From NCBI RefSeq assembly GCF_019145495.1, contig NZ_JAHSTU010000005.1, positions 310,001-374,000 on the forward strand: a stretch of 64,000 bases of DNA, written 5' to 3'. The translations under genes were made by a program, and so were the position numbers. Origin of the DNA: Pseudomonas azerbaijanoccidentalis (lineage in GTDB: Bacteria; Pseudomonadota; Gammaproteobacteria; Pseudomonadales; Pseudomonadaceae). This document shows positions 1 through 8,312 of the stretch, piece by piece. The notes beneath the pieces were generated by a model, which did not search any database, was not told the origin of the DNA, and was given only the letters and a program-made list of their open reading frames with translations. The stretch's first letter is position 1. Each line of letters starts with the position of its first letter.

Positions 1-2
1 TC

Positions 3-164
3 AATGCCATGGCCATGCTCAAACGCACCGGTGGCAAAGTTTCCGGTGAAGGCGGTGCGGCTGAACTTCTGGGCCTGAAGCCGACGACGCTGGCCTCACG
101 TCTGCGTAAATGGGGCATTGATCCTCGGCAGTACAAAACCAATCGCCGGGAAGACAGCGATTAG
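3..164 (+). CDS. Sigma-54-dependent regulator, C-terminal end (partial)
   Basis: Only the last 53 residues are in the window; the gene starts to the left. The visible part is a Fis-type helix-turn-helix (GGAAELLGLKPTTLASRLRK) followed by a short basic tail and a TAG stop. This end is typical of NtrC/FhlA-type enhancer-binding activators that work with RNA polymerase sigma-54. The AAA+ and sensor domains are outside the window, so the inducer is unknown. It converges on the nitronate monooxygenase gene with only 9 bp between the stops. Confidence 0.75.
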   Translation, partial: NAMAMLKRTGGKVSGEGGAAELLGLKPTTLASRLRKWGIDPRQYKTNRREDSD

Positions 165-173
165 AGTGCTGCG

Positions 174-1220
174 CTACTTCAACTCCTGCGCTAGCAACTT
201 CACCAATGCCGCCGCCGGCATTTCCCGAGCCAGTGGCGCGCCCTGCCCGGCCCACTGCACGGCGAAGTCCGTGTTGGTCTTGGTGGCGGCTGCGGCGTTG
301 AGCGCTTTGTTGGCGTCGTAGGCGATTGGATAGTCCGGCAGGGCCGGGGCATTCGCCTCAAGGCTGCTGAAGTTGCGATTGACCATGCCCCGGGCAGGCC
401 GACCGGAGATGACACTGGTCACCTGCGTCTGATGGGCACGCGGACCTTTCAGGGCTTCGCGATAGGCGCTGTTGGCGGAGGATTCGGGGCACAGGATAAA
501 CGCCGTGCCCAATTGCGCAGCACTGGCGCCCAGTTGCATGACGGCGCTGATCCCCGCGCCGTCCATGATTCCGCCCGCCGCAATCACCGGCAGCCCACAC
601 GCCTCGGTCAGCACACGCACCAGGGCAAATGTGCCCATCTCGCTGTCCCGTTGCGGATCGAACACCCCGCGATGCCCTCCCGCCTCATAACCTTGCGCCA
701 CCAGCGCGTGCACGCCGGCGCGTTCCGCCATTTGCGCTTCGGCCAAGTTGGTCACGGAACACAACAGCACGATACCGGCGTCCTTGAGTGCATCGATGGC
801 CGGCTGCGGCGGCAAGCCGAAGTGGAAACTGATCACTGCGGGTTTTTCTTCCAGCAGCAAGTGCAGCATGTCGGTGTCTTCGACGAACGAGGTGTAGATC
901 TCCCGCAATGCCGTTGGTGCAGGGGCGTCGAACTCCGCAAAGTACGGCGCGAGAAACGTCAGCCATTGCGTTTCGCGCTCGGCGTTCGGAACGGCAGGCT
1001 CATGACAGAACACATTCACGTTGAAGGGTTTGTCCGTCAGCGCCGCCGTCTCGCGCAGCATGGCCCGCGCCTGTTCGACGTTACTCGCGCCGATGCCGAT
1101 CGAACCGAGCCCGCCGGCATTCGATACCGCTGCGGCGAGTTTTGGAGTGGAAACGCCGACCATCGGCGACTGAATGATCGGCAGTTCAATGTTCAAAAGG
1201 GACAACAGAGGATTGGACAT
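174..1220 (-). CDS. Nitronate monooxygenase, class I type (NMO-1)
   Basis: A 348-residue FMN TIM-barrel protein of the nitronate monooxygenase/2-nitropropane dioxygenase family. The N-terminal 'PIIQSPMVGVSTPKLAAAVS' stretch, the AGGHRG motif with the expected catalytic base His183, and the late 'GASAAQLGTAF' phosphate-binding segment are all present. Class I enzymes oxidise propionate-3-nitronate, the anion of 3-nitropropionate, to malonic semialdehyde plus nitrite/nitrate. It is the last gene of the minus-strand operon and starts 28 bp after malonate semialdehyde decarboxylase. That neighbour and MmsA use the product of this reaction, which supports this substrate; the substrate itself is an inference. 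Confidence 0.85.
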   Translation of the reverse strand: MSNPLLSLLNIELPIIQSPMVGVSTPKLAAAVSNAGGLGSIGIGASNVEQARAMLRETAALTDKPFNVNVFCHEPAVPNAERETQWLTFLAPYFAEFDAPAPTALREIYTSFVEDTDMLHLLLEEKPAVISFHFGLPPQPAIDALKDAGIVLLCSVTNLAEAQMAERAGVHALVAQGYEAGGHRGVFDPQRDSEMGTFALVRVLTEACGLPVIAAGGIMDGAGISAVMQLGASAAQLGTAFILCPESSANSAYREALKGPRAHQTQVTSVISGRPARGMVNRNFSSLEANAPALPDYPIAYDANKALNAAAATKTNTDFAVQWAGQGAPLAREMPAAALVKLLAQELK

Positions 1221-1248
1221 GAAGGCACCTGGACTTGATGGGAGAGCG

Positions 1249-1638
1249 CTAAAGCTCTGCGGTTAAAAACTGCGCCCGCCCCCGTCCGAACGACCAGTCT
1301 GCATCGCTGTTTTCCACCAGCGAAACGATCAGGTCGTCCGGGGACAGGTCGCAATCGACTTGCAGTTGCTCGGCCAGCAAACGGTAAAAGGTGACCTTCT
1401 GCGCCTGGGAGCGCGGTCGTGAAATCACCGTCAACAGGACCACGTTGGCCGAGCGGGGGTAACCCAACCCGGTGTCGTGCAGGATCAACTCTCCCGCCGC
1501 GTGTTGCGTGACGCTTTGATAGCGATCACTGAAGGGCACCTCGAACGCATCGACCATCGCCAGGTGTGCCGCATCGAGCAAGGTGCGCAGCTGTTCATCA
1601 GTGCGACCCCGGATAACATCGAACTTGAGCAATGGCAT
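1249..1638 (-). CDS. Malonate semialdehyde decarboxylase (tautomerase superfamily)
   Basis: A 129-residue protein. The ATG at 1638 is chosen because it puts Pro at position 1 after Met removal and has an AGAGGA ribosome site 6 bases upstream; an ATG 69 bases further out would bury this proline. Counting from Pro1, Asp37, Arg73 and Arg75 sit exactly where the Pseudomonas pavonaceae decarboxylase has its catalytic residues, and the C-terminus (ENSDADWSFGRGRAQFL) is very similar to that enzyme from memory. The reaction is malonic semialdehyde to acetaldehyde plus CO2. It lies between mmsA (109 bp upstream) and NMO-1 (28 bp downstream), so all three genes meet at malonic semialdehyde. Confidence 0.85.
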   Translation of the reverse strand: MPLLKFDVIRGRTDEQLRTLLDAAHLAMVDAFEVPFSDRYQSVTQHAAGELILHDTGLGYPRSANVVLLTVISRPRSQAQKVTFYRLLAEQLQVDCDLSPDDLIVSLVENSDADWSFGRGRAQFLTAEL

Positions 1639-1747
1639 CGCGATTCCTCTGGGAAAAAAATCGGGAGCGAAGAGCTCGCCCCCCGGGACAAGAAGAATGG
1701 CGTACAAGCCCGCGCCAGCACGCCTTCCAACCCGAAAACGTCAAAGT

Positions 1748-3265
1748 CTATTTGGAAGTCGGCATGGCAAATTCGGCACCCTTGGCGATGCTGTTCGGCC
1801 AGCGCTGCATGACTGATTTCTGCTTGGTGTAGAACCGCACGCCCTCTTCGCCATACGCGTGCATGTCACCGAACAGCGAGCGCTTCCAGCCGCCAAAACC
1901 GTGCCACGCCATCGGCACCGGAATCGGCACGTTGATGCCGACCATGCCCACCTGAATACGCGTGGCGAACTCACGGGCGATGTGGCCGTCACGGGTGTAG
2001 CAGGCCGTGCCGTTGCCGAATTCGTGGGCGTTGACCAGGTCGACCGCCTCGGCAAAATCCTTGACGCGCATGCACGCCAGCACCGGGCCGAAGATTTCCT
2101 CTTTGTAGATCTTCATCTCGGGCGTGACGTGGTCGAAAATCGTGCCACCGAGCCAGAAGCCGTCGGCACAATCCGCACCGGCTTGTGCGCCATCAAAGCC
2201 ACGGCCGTCGACCAGCATTTCGGCGCCCTCGGCGATGCCTTGTTCGATGTAGCCGGTGATGCGTTGCAAAGCGGCAGACGAAACGATCGGACCCATTTCC
2301 GCGGCCAGGTTCATCCCTTGCAGAATCTTCAGTGTGCGGGTGCGCTCCACCAGTTTCGGCATGACCTTGTCGGCCACATCGCCGACAAACACTGCCACCG
2401 AAATTGCCATGCAGCGCTCACCGGCAGAACCGAAAGCCGCGCCGATCAAGGCATCGACCACCTGATCGATATCAGCGTCGGGCATCACCACCATGTGGTT
2501 CTTCGCCCCGCCCAGTGCCTGAACACGCTTGCCGTGGCGGGCGCCGGTTTCGTAGATGTAGTTGGCAATCGGTGTGGAGCCGACAAAGCTCACGGCTTTG
2601 ACGTCCGGGTGATCGAGCAGCGCATCCACAGCTTCTTTATCGCCCTGCACCACGTTGAACACACCGTCAGGCAACCCGGCTTCCTTGAACAGCTCGGCGA
2701 TCAACAGCGACGGCGAAGGGTCGATCGGGCTCGGCTTGAGCACGAAGGTGTTGCCGCAGGCGATGGCCACCGGGAACATCCACATCGGCACCATCACCGG
2801 GAAGTTGAACGGCGTGACACCGACCACCACACCCAAGGCTTGGCGCAGGGTCCAGTTGTCGATGTTGGTGGAGACCTGTTCGGTGTAGTCACCCTTGAGC
2901 AATTGCGGGATGCCACAGGCGAACTCGACCACTTCGATACCGCGGGTGACTTCACCCTGAGCATCGGTGAACACCTTGCCATGCTCCGTGGTAATCATCC
3001 GCGCCAGAGTGTCACGGTGCTCGTTGAGCAACGCCAGAAACTTGAACATGACGCGTGCACGACGCAGCGGCGGCGTTGCCGACCACGCAGGGAACGCGGC
3101 CGCTGCCGACTGCACCGCGGCGTCGACCTCAGAAACATTGGCCAGGGCCACTTTGCCGATCACCGACCCGGTGGCCGGGTTGGTGACATTCTGCGCCCGC
3201 CCGGATTGGCCCGGCACGGCGCGTCCGTGGATGTAATGTGCGATGTCTACTGGCTGGTTGCTCAT
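1748..3265 (-). CDS. mmsA: CoA-acylating (methyl)malonate-semialdehyde dehydrogenase
   Basis: A 505-residue aldehyde dehydrogenase. The start at 3265 (MSNQPVDIAHYIHG) gives the usual family length and follows an AGGGGA site; an upstream in-frame ATG at 3370 would add 35 residues that look like non-coding DNA. The nucleophile cysteine is in AGERCMA, and the motif is LGGAKNH, where ordinary ALDHs have ELGGK; this swap is characteristic of CoA-dependent MmsA. MmsA makes acetyl-CoA from malonic semialdehyde or propionyl-CoA from methylmalonic semialdehyde. The usual valine-pathway partners (mmsB and others) are absent. The gene is first of a minus-strand operon with malonate semialdehyde decarboxylase and NMO-1, and a LysR-type box lies 100 bp upstream. 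Confidence 0.9.
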   Translation of the reverse strand: MSNQPVDIAHYIHGRAVPGQSGRAQNVTNPATGSVIGKVALANVSEVDAAVQSAAAAFPAWSATPPLRRARVMFKFLALLNEHRDTLARMITTEHGKVFTDAQGEVTRGIEVVEFACGIPQLLKGDYTEQVSTNIDNWTLRQALGVVVGVTPFNFPVMVPMWMFPVAIACGNTFVLKPSPIDPSPSLLIAELFKEAGLPDGVFNVVQGDKEAVDALLDHPDVKAVSFVGSTPIANYIYETGARHGKRVQALGGAKNHMVVMPDADIDQVVDALIGAAFGSAGERCMAISVAVFVGDVADKVMPKLVERTRTLKILQGMNLAAEMGPIVSSAALQRITGYIEQGIAEGAEMLVDGRGFDGAQAGADCADGFWLGGTIFDHVTPEMKIYKEEIFGPVLACMRVKDFAEAVDLVNAHEFGNGTACYTRDGHIAREFATRIQVGMVGINVPIPVPMAWHGFGGWKRSLFGDMHAYGEEGVRFYTKQKSVMQRWPNSIAKGAEFAMPTSK

Positions 3266-3366
3266 GGCGGGTGTCCCCTGCTGGTGGATAAGAGCCATCT
3301 CTTGTTGTTGTGAGGCCAGCGGCTGTTGCACGCCGCCGACATCGCCAAAGTAGGCCCGCCAATGAA

Positions 3367-3417
3367 TCATGTAAAATGATGATTAATGATCTTATGGATC
3401 ATAATTTGTGAATACCA
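3367..3417. promoter_or_regulatory. Putative LysR-type operator, copy 1 (mmsA operon)
   Basis: This AT-rich segment matches the region at 45186-45236 at 39 of 51 positions without gaps (hand count), including an identical TCATGTAAAATGAT. The core GTAAAATGATGATT at 3371 also recurs with small changes at 40311 and 45190. It lies about 100 bp upstream of the mmsA start. A LysR-type regulator as the binder is an inference from the other two copies, both of which flank LysR genes. Confidence 0.6.
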
Positions 3418-3605
3418 GGGGCTGAGCAGCCTTGATGAGAGCTACGAAACCTTCCTCATCTGGATGGTGGATCGCGCAATGCGCTACTTGGGTTTCCAAC
3501 AGCGTAATGTTGGCGGAGATCACGGCGAATCGGGTTTTGGATTGCCGGAGTCGGAAGATCAAAAGATCGCAGCCTCGTTGCACTCGACAGCTCCTACAGG
3601 AGAAT

Positions 3606-3610
3606 GTGTA
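3606..3610. repeat. Target-site duplication GTGTA, left copy
   Basis: GTGTA directly precedes the prophage TG end and is repeated at 38326-38330 right after the CA end. Five-base duplications are the hallmark of Mu-type transposition. Confidence 0.85.
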
Positions 3611-3815
3611 TGTGGGGAGGTTCTAGATATGGCACTGGTAGGAAGTCAGTGGGATGAGGCGGGACAAAGCGGGAGATAGTGCGGCAGGCCAGGCGGGATA
3701 GGGGTTTCAGGAAAACACTATATCCCGAACCAGTGCCAAAGCATCGCCAAGGAATAAACAGATCAAAATCAGTTCGGGCGTGAGGTCTGGGCCAATTTAG
3801 CGAACCCTTTGGCAC
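3611..3815. promoter_or_regulatory. Prophage left end, transposase-binding sites L1-L3
   Basis: TGGCAC-type sites occur at 3630-3635 (L1, TATGGCACTGG), 3733-3738 (L2, inverted, CAGTGCCAAAG) and 3810-3815 (L3, CTTTGGCACCGG). L1 is at the same distance from the end (base 20) as R1 on the right. Mu A protein binds three such sites per end; that these are the sites here is inferred from sequence and placement. Confidence 0.75.
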
Positions 3816-3860
3816 CGGACACCAACGCCGTCTCGGTAGAGTGATATTAAACCTGGTCAG

Positions 3861-4517
3861 TCAAAGCCATCCGCCAGCCCAGACAACGCGACCGATTATC
3901 TCCAGATCATTCAGATGCTCCTTAGGCACAACCATATCGCGGTAGGCCTTGTTCTCGCTGATGATATGGATAGAGCCATCGAACTGCCGCTGTAGTCGCT
4001 TGGCGTAAAGATGGTCATCCAGGCGTATAACGTAGACAGCCTCACCCTCAAGCGAGCTGCGGCTGTGATCGATCATCACGGTGTCGCCGTCGCTTAGCAG
4101 CCCCTGCATCGAATCACCGTCGACGCGAATAGCCGAAAGCTGCGCTGGATCCAGGCCCTGCTTGCGAAGCGAGTAGGCGGTGAACGCCAACTGGGTCAGT
4201 ACCTTTGCTCCTTCGCTCCAGGCGCCATGCCCGGCGCTACAGCGGGCGTCATACAGCGGGACATAGGCGTATTTGCCTTCTACATCCGTCTGGACGGCAC
4301 CGCCCTTTAATTTGTCCCCTTCTCCCGACGCAAGCCAGCCGATGTCGACGCCTACCGCTTTTGCAATCTCTACGCACCGCGCCACCTTCGGCTCACTCTG
4401 GCCAGTGAGGTAGTACTCAAGCGTGCGGCGCGGTATGGCTGTTAGTCGCGCCAACTCATCGCCACTTCCAGCTATATCGGCACACTGCCGTATGCGCTCT
4501 GCAAGCCCCTCACTCAT
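3861..4517 (-). CDS. Phage repressor, S24/LexA-like (CI type)
   Basis: 218 residues. The N-terminal part (about 1-65) is a helix-turn-helix DNA-binding domain (SGDELARLTAIPRRTLEYYL). The C-terminal part is an S24 peptidase fold with the GDSMQ nucleophile Ser136, base Lys173 in YAKRL, and an Ala95-Gly96 cleavage bond. This predicts RecA-stimulated self-cleavage and SOS induction, unlike the ClpX-controlled c repressor of Mu itself. The start at 4517 follows GGAGAAAG; an upstream frame to 4625 runs through operator DNA and is rejected. It is transcribed leftward, divergent from the early genes, and its start codon overlaps one of the repeated operator half-sites, which suggests autoregulation. 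Confidence 0.9.
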   Translation of the reverse strand: MSEGLAERIRQCADIAGSGDELARLTAIPRRTLEYYLTGQSEPKVARCVEIAKAVGVDIGWLASGEGDKLKGGAVQTDVEGKYAYVPLYDARCSAGHGAWSEGAKVLTQLAFTAYSLRKQGLDPAQLSAIRVDGDSMQGLLSDGDTVMIDHSRSSLEGEAVYVIRLDDHLYAKRLQRQFDGSIHIISENKAYRDMVVPKEHLNDLEIIGRVVWAGGWL

Positions 4518-4664
4518 TTCGCTTTCTCCATTGAGCGATACGAAACGCCATCCTTGGACAAAGCGAAATTTCGCTTTCTCGATAAAGCTATATAAATCAA
4601 AGAGATAGACAAAATTAGCCACCATAAAGCCAAAATTGGAAAGCGAAACGCCATTTTTCGCTTT
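4517..4664. promoter_or_regulatory. Repressor operator cluster (AAAGCGAAA half-sites)
   Basis: Five copies of AAAGCGAAA or its complement lie at 4517-4525, 4560-4568, 4569-4577, 4640-4648 and 4656-4664. The middle pair forms a perfect 18-bp palindrome, AAAGCGAAATTTCGCTTT, at 4560-4577; the last pair is an inverted repeat with a 7-base spacer. The word CGAAACGCCAT also occurs twice (4541, 4645). The cluster sits in the divergent repressor/early region, the normal place for repressor binding. Confidence 0.8.
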
Positions 4665-4702
4665 ACCGCATAGTTGTTATTGGCTATGTTTATGCCGTAG
4701 GT

Positions 4703-4757
4703 GACGTTAGACACCCCAAAAAAACCACCCTTCCTGGTGGTAATGAATGGACGTTAG
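4703..4757. promoter_or_regulatory. GACGTTAG direct repeats before the Ner-like gene
   Basis: GACGTTAG occurs at 4703-4710 and 4750-4757, the second just before the start of the Ner-like gene. Between them is a short inverted repeat, CCACC-cttcct-GGTGG. In Mu-like phages Ner binds beside its own early promoter, so these repeats are candidate Ner sites; this is inference. Confidence 0.35.
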
Positions 4758-4759
4758 GC

Positions 4760-5098
4760 ATGAACAAAACCGAAATCCCTCTTGATCCAGCCCAGCGATG
4801 GGAATGGATCAAGTACCAACTCCGCACCCGAGGCAGTTCACTCGCAATATTGGCGCGTGAGCTGGACGTTTCCGACACTGCCGTCAAAAACGCCAAACGC
4901 ACCGCTTATCCGCGCATGGAGCGAGCCATTGCCCGTGCGCTGGGGCTCAAGCCTATCGACTTGTGGCCCGAGCGCTGGAATGCAAATGGCACTCCGCATC
5001 GCGTCCGGGTACAGCGCGCAGAACACAACGCAACTTCTAGCCAAGAGCATAACTCAGCTTATGCCCTTAGACACCGTAAAACCGGCACGGAGGCCTAA
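4760..5098 (+). CDS. Ner/Nlp-like DNA-binding regulator
   Basis: 112 residues. The first 75 match the Ner/SfsB (Nlp) type of helix-turn-helix: a WIKYQLRTRGSSLAILAREL helix pair, the recognition helix VSDTAVKNAK, then the family's RALGLKPIDLWPERW segment. The C-terminal 35 residues are polar and probably disordered. In Mu, Ner shuts down early and repressor transcription. It is the first rightward gene and is followed after 2 bases by the next gene, so it is probably the first cistron of the early operon. Confidence 0.85.
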   Translation: MNKTEIPLDPAQRWEWIKYQLRTRGSSLAILARELDVSDTAVKNAKRTAYPRMERAIARALGLKPIDLWPERWNANGTPHRVRVQRAEHNATSSQEHNSAYALRHRKTGTEA

Positions 5099-5100
5099 AC

Positions 5101-5547
5101 ATGCGCCAGGTAAAAGACGACCGGACTTTAGACATCTTCTCCGTTCCACAGCCAGTTCTGGCTATCCCCGGTAATGGCAACAATGCCGCCCAGGTCAGTG
5201 AACTGATCAGTGAGATTCTGAAAGGTTCCGATCTGGACCGGTACGAAATCGGTGCGCGCATGTCTCGCCTGTCTGGAGACGACGTTAGCAAGCACATGCT
5301 TGATGCTTGGTCGAGCCCTGCTCGAACTGACCACAACCTACCGTTCTACCGGGCGGCATTGCTGGAAGAAGTTTGCAGCAGCCACGTCCTAACCAACTGG
5401 TTGGTCGAGCAACGTGGTGGGCGCGTGGCCTATGGACGCGATGCCCTCAATGCCGAACTCGGTCGACTTGAGCGGCTGCGTGATGACGCTGGACGCAAGG
5501 CCCGCGAGCTGAAAAAGGTGCTTGGCGTCGGTGACAACCATGCATAA
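5101..5547 (+). CDS. Phage early protein of unknown function
   Basis: 148 residues, soluble, with no motif I recognise. The C-terminal third (NAELGRLERLRDDAGRKARELKKVL) is a strongly charged helix, possibly a coiled coil. It lies between ner and the transposase gene, and its last 8 bases overlap the transposase start, which suggests translational coupling. Small genes at this place are common in Pseudomonas Mu-like phages; a role in transposition or host takeover would be a guess. Confidence 0.7.
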   Translation: MRQVKDDRTLDIFSVPQPVLAIPGNGNNAAQVSELISEILKGSDLDRYEIGARMSRLSGDDVSKHMLDAWSSPARTDHNLPFYRAALLEEVCSSHVLTNWLVEQRGGRVAYGRDALNAELGRLERLRDDAGRKARELKKVLGVGDNHA

Positions 5548-7570
5548 CTGGTACTCCGCCCGTGAGTTGGCTGGCCTTCCTGGCATGCCAGGTACAGAGC
5601 GAGCAATTCAACTGCGCGCCAAACGCGAAGGCTGGGAAGGCCAAGGCCGACTCGGGAGTAAGGCCGTCGAGTACCGATTCGCCGCGCTGCCTCAAGAAAC
5701 CCAAGCCGCGTTGATCACCGCAACCATCGCCGAAACGGCGCCAGAACCTTCGTCTGTAATGGAGTTGATACCTACTCAGCGTGACGCTATTTCAGCGTCA
5801 CGCTTGAACGAAGATCAACGCTCGGTGATGACCGCTCGCCTGGCCTTCGTGCGTGAAATTGAGCGCATGAGCCACACCATAAGCCAGCAACGCGCCATCG
5901 ACACCCTGGTATCCCTGGCAAAAGCTGAACAGCTCACACCGTACCTGACCGGACTCGTTCTGCGCGCCAACGACCGTACCACCGGCGACCGCTCCCTGAG
6001 CGAGCGCACCCTCAAACGCTGGCTTGCCGACTACCGCAAAGAGGGTGAAACCGGCCTGGCGCCAGCCCGTCGACAGAAAGACTTGAGTCTACCTGCATGG
6101 TCAGCCGCGTTCCTGACTTGCTACCAACGCCCGACCAAGCCCAGCGTCGAAGCGGCCTACGCCGAGTTCGCCCTCAAGCATCCGGCCGAACGCCCAAGCA
6201 TCCATGTCGTTCGCCGCTTCCTTAATAAGCTGAGCGCCGAAGCCCGCGAGCGTGGTCGTCGTACTCCGCAGGAACTCAAAGCGCTGCAACCGTTCAAGCG
6301 CCGGACCACCAAGAACATGTATCCCTGCGACGTGTTCACCGCCGACGGCCACAAGTTCGACGCCGAGGTGTTGAACCCGCGCACCGGCAAACCTTACCGG
6401 CCGGAAGCTACCACCGTCCTCGATGTCGCCACCCGCAAGGCGCTGGGTATCTCCATCGGCGAGGCCGAGTCGACCATCGGCGTTATGGATGCGCTGCGCG
6501 ATGCCATGCAACACGGCATGTTTGCCATGTTCTACGTCGACAACGGTTCCGGCTTTGCCAACGACACCGTGCGCGAAGTGGTCGACCGTCTCGGTGGCAC
6601 CATGACCCACGCCTTGCCTTACAACAGCCAGGCGCGGGGACTGATTGAGCGCTCCCACCAGACGATATGGGTCAACGCTGCCAAGAAGCTGACCAGTTAC
6701 ATCGGCGCCGACATGGACAAGCATGCGGGCACCAAAGTGCATCGGATCGGCCGCAAAGAGCTGCGCGAAACCGGACGCACTCGCTTGATTCCGACCTTCG
6801 CCGAGTTCATGGCTGGTGTCGAATATGAGATCGACACCTATAACAACAGCCCGCACCGGGGGCTCGCCAAATTCCGCGATCCAGTCACCGGCAAGCTTCG
6901 CCACATGAGCCCCAATGAAGCCTGGGACGCTGCCCGCGCCGAAGGCTGGGAGCCGATAGTCGCTCCGGCCGAACTGCTGAATGACCTATCGCGCCCGCAA
7001 GTGATACGTCCAACGCGTCGTGGCGAAGTCACCTGGGCGGGCGAAACCTACTTCCTGGACGCCTTACGCAACTTTCATGGCGATGAAATCCGCTTGGCCT
7101 ACGACGTTCGTGATGCGTCCCGCGTTTGGGTCCGCACTCTGGATGGCGACTTGATCGGCGAAGCCCTAATCGACGGCAACGCCAGCGACTACATGCCGAA
7201 AGCCATGATTGAAAAGGCATACGACAAGCGCGAAAGCGGCCAGATGAAGCGCGCCATCGACAAGATAGAAACCCTTACCGGCAAGCGCGTCGAAATGATC
7301 GCGCCAACCCCCGCCCCGTCAGCACAGCTCAGTCTTGAGCAAATGGCCGAAGCCAGACGCTTCGCCGAACTGGCAGCGCCGAAGGCCAAAACCTTCGACC
7401 TGCCAACCGACCCAACCGCCCGCTATCGCTTCTGGAATCAACTCGACGCACGCCTCACAAGCGGCGAGACGCTGACGCCCGAAGAAACGCAATGGCATTC
7501 CCGTTACCCGCAACACCCAGATTTCACATCGATACAGCAGATGTTCGCGTTCGCCGAGCAACGCGCTTAA
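5540..7570 (+). CDS. Mu-type DDE transposase (MuA homologue)
   Basis: 676 residues. The ATG at 5540 (MHNWYSARELAGLPGMPG) begins the N-terminal Mu DNA-binding winged helix; a TTG six codons earlier is unlikely. The catalytic triad is visible: Asp269 (TADGHKFD), Asp334 (YVDNGSGF) and Glu370 (GLIERSHQ), in a retroviral-integrase core. The C-terminal region (about 430-600) contains the beta-barrel part found in MuA, and the tail should contact the ATPase. It cuts and joins the phage ends for integration and replicative transposition. The matching end sites at 3630 and 38301 are its presumed substrates. Confidence 0.97.
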   Translation: MHNWYSARELAGLPGMPGTERAIQLRAKREGWEGQGRLGSKAVEYRFAALPQETQAALITATIAETAPEPSSVMELIPTQRDAISASRLNEDQRSVMTARLAFVREIERMSHTISQQRAIDTLVSLAKAEQLTPYLTGLVLRANDRTTGDRSLSERTLKRWLADYRKEGETGLAPARRQKDLSLPAWSAAFLTCYQRPTKPSVEAAYAEFALKHPAERPSIHVVRRFLNKLSAEARERGRRTPQELKALQPFKRRTTKNMYPCDVFTADGHKFDAEVLNPRTGKPYRPEATTVLDVATRKALGISIGEAESTIGVMDALRDAMQHGMFAMFYVDNGSGFANDTVREVVDRLGGTMTHALPYNSQARGLIERSHQTIWVNAAKKLTSYIGADMDKHAGTKVHRIGRKELRETGRTRLIPTFAEFMAGVEYEIDTYNNSPHRGLAKFRDPVTGKLRHMSPNEAWDAARAEGWEPIVAPAELLNDLSRPQVIRPTRRGEVTWAGETYFLDALRNFHGDEIRLAYDVRDASRVWVRTLDGDLIGEALIDGNASDYMPKAMIEKAYDKRESGQMKRAIDKIETLTGKRVEMIAPTPAPSAQLSLEQMAEARRFAELAAPKAKTFDLPTDPTARYRFWNQLDARLTSGETLTPEETQWHSRYPQHPDFTSIQQMFAFAEQRA

Positions 7571-7589
7571 CCACCTTAAGGAGCTTCAC

Positions 7590-8309
7590 ATGAGTGTTAC
7601 CAAGATTGTTCCATTGACCAATGTCGGCCTGTTGTCCGCAGCCATCGCCCGGACTCATAACCGGCCAGCGGGGTTACCTGGATTGGTGGTGATGTATGGC
7701 CCGAGTGGGTTGGGCAAAAGCGTTGGCGCTGCATTCGCCGCCAACCAGCACCGCGCCTATTACGTCGAGTGCCGCGATACCTGGAGCAAAAAAGCTTTCT
7801 TGCACGCCATTTTGCGCGAGATGAGTATCCAGCCCGCCCCGACGCTGTCGGTCATGGTTGACCAGATCGCCGAGCAGTTGTCCCGCAGCGGCCGCCCGCT
7901 GCTGATCGACGACGTCCAATACCTGCTAGAAAAGGCCGTCGCCAACGTGCTGACGGACATCTACAACGCCAGCGAAGGGACCATCGTCCTAATTGGTGAA
8001 GAGCGAGTGCCGAACAGCCTTGCCAAGCTGGAACGTCTGCATAACCGCGTATTGGAGTGGGTGCCCGCACAACGCGCCACCCTCGACGATCTGCGCGCCC
8101 TGGCCGAAGCCAGCTATCCAAAATTGCATTTTGCAGATGATCTGTTGGACGACCTGCGTAAAAAGGTCAACGGCTGTCTGCGCCGCGTTGCCGTCAACCT
8201 CTACAAGGTCTACAGCGAAGCCCAGGCCCGCTGCATCGACCGCATCGATCTTGCTGCTTGGGGCGCAGACGGCTGGTTTACCGGCGAAGCGCCGTCGCGG
8301 AGGGCTTGA
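7590..8309 (+). CDS. Transposition ATPase (MuB/TnpB-like)
   Basis: 239 residues of AAA+ ATPase. Walker A is GPSGLGKS at 37-44 and Walker B LLIDD at 104-108, followed by a conserved QYLLEKA helix. MuB-type proteins bind target DNA, stimulate the transposase and give target immunity. It lacks the N-terminal helix-turn-helix extension of Mu's own MuB (312 residues) and so is closer to the shorter ATPases of Pseudomonas Mu-like phages. A ribosome site (AAGGAG) precedes the start, 19 bases after the transposase stop. Confidence 0.92.
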   Translation: MSVTKIVPLTNVGLLSAAIARTHNRPAGLPGLVVMYGPSGLGKSVGAAFAANQHRAYYVECRDTWSKKAFLHAILREMSIQPAPTLSVMVDQIAEQLSRSGRPLLIDDVQYLLEKAVANVLTDIYNASEGTIVLIGEERVPNSLAKLERLHNRVLEWVPAQRATLDDLRALAEASYPKLHFADDLLDDLRKKVNGCLRRVAVNLYKVYSEAQARCIDRIDLAAWGADGWFTGEAPSRRA

Positions 8310-8312
8310 GGG

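Larger units (their letters stand above)
3266..3610. other. Host intergenic region left of the prophage
   Basis: The stretch from the mmsA start to the prophage end holds the LysR-type box and a degenerate Pseudomonas intergenic segment near 3555-3600 ('gatcaaaagatcgcag...acagctcctacagg'). I see no convincing gene; the short open frames have no codon bias or recognisable product. In the uninterrupted chromosome this sequence would join directly to position 38331. Confidence 0.6.

Noticed and set aside
1859..3313. Plus-strand frame of 484 codons
   Set aside because: Antisense shadow of mmsA; histidine/arginine-rich product without any motif.
3386..3679. Plus-strand frame beyond the mmsA operator as a LysR remnant
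   Set aside because: No helix-turn-helix or LysR motif could be read in any frame; the segment contains a Pseudomonas intergenic repeat and runs into the prophage end.
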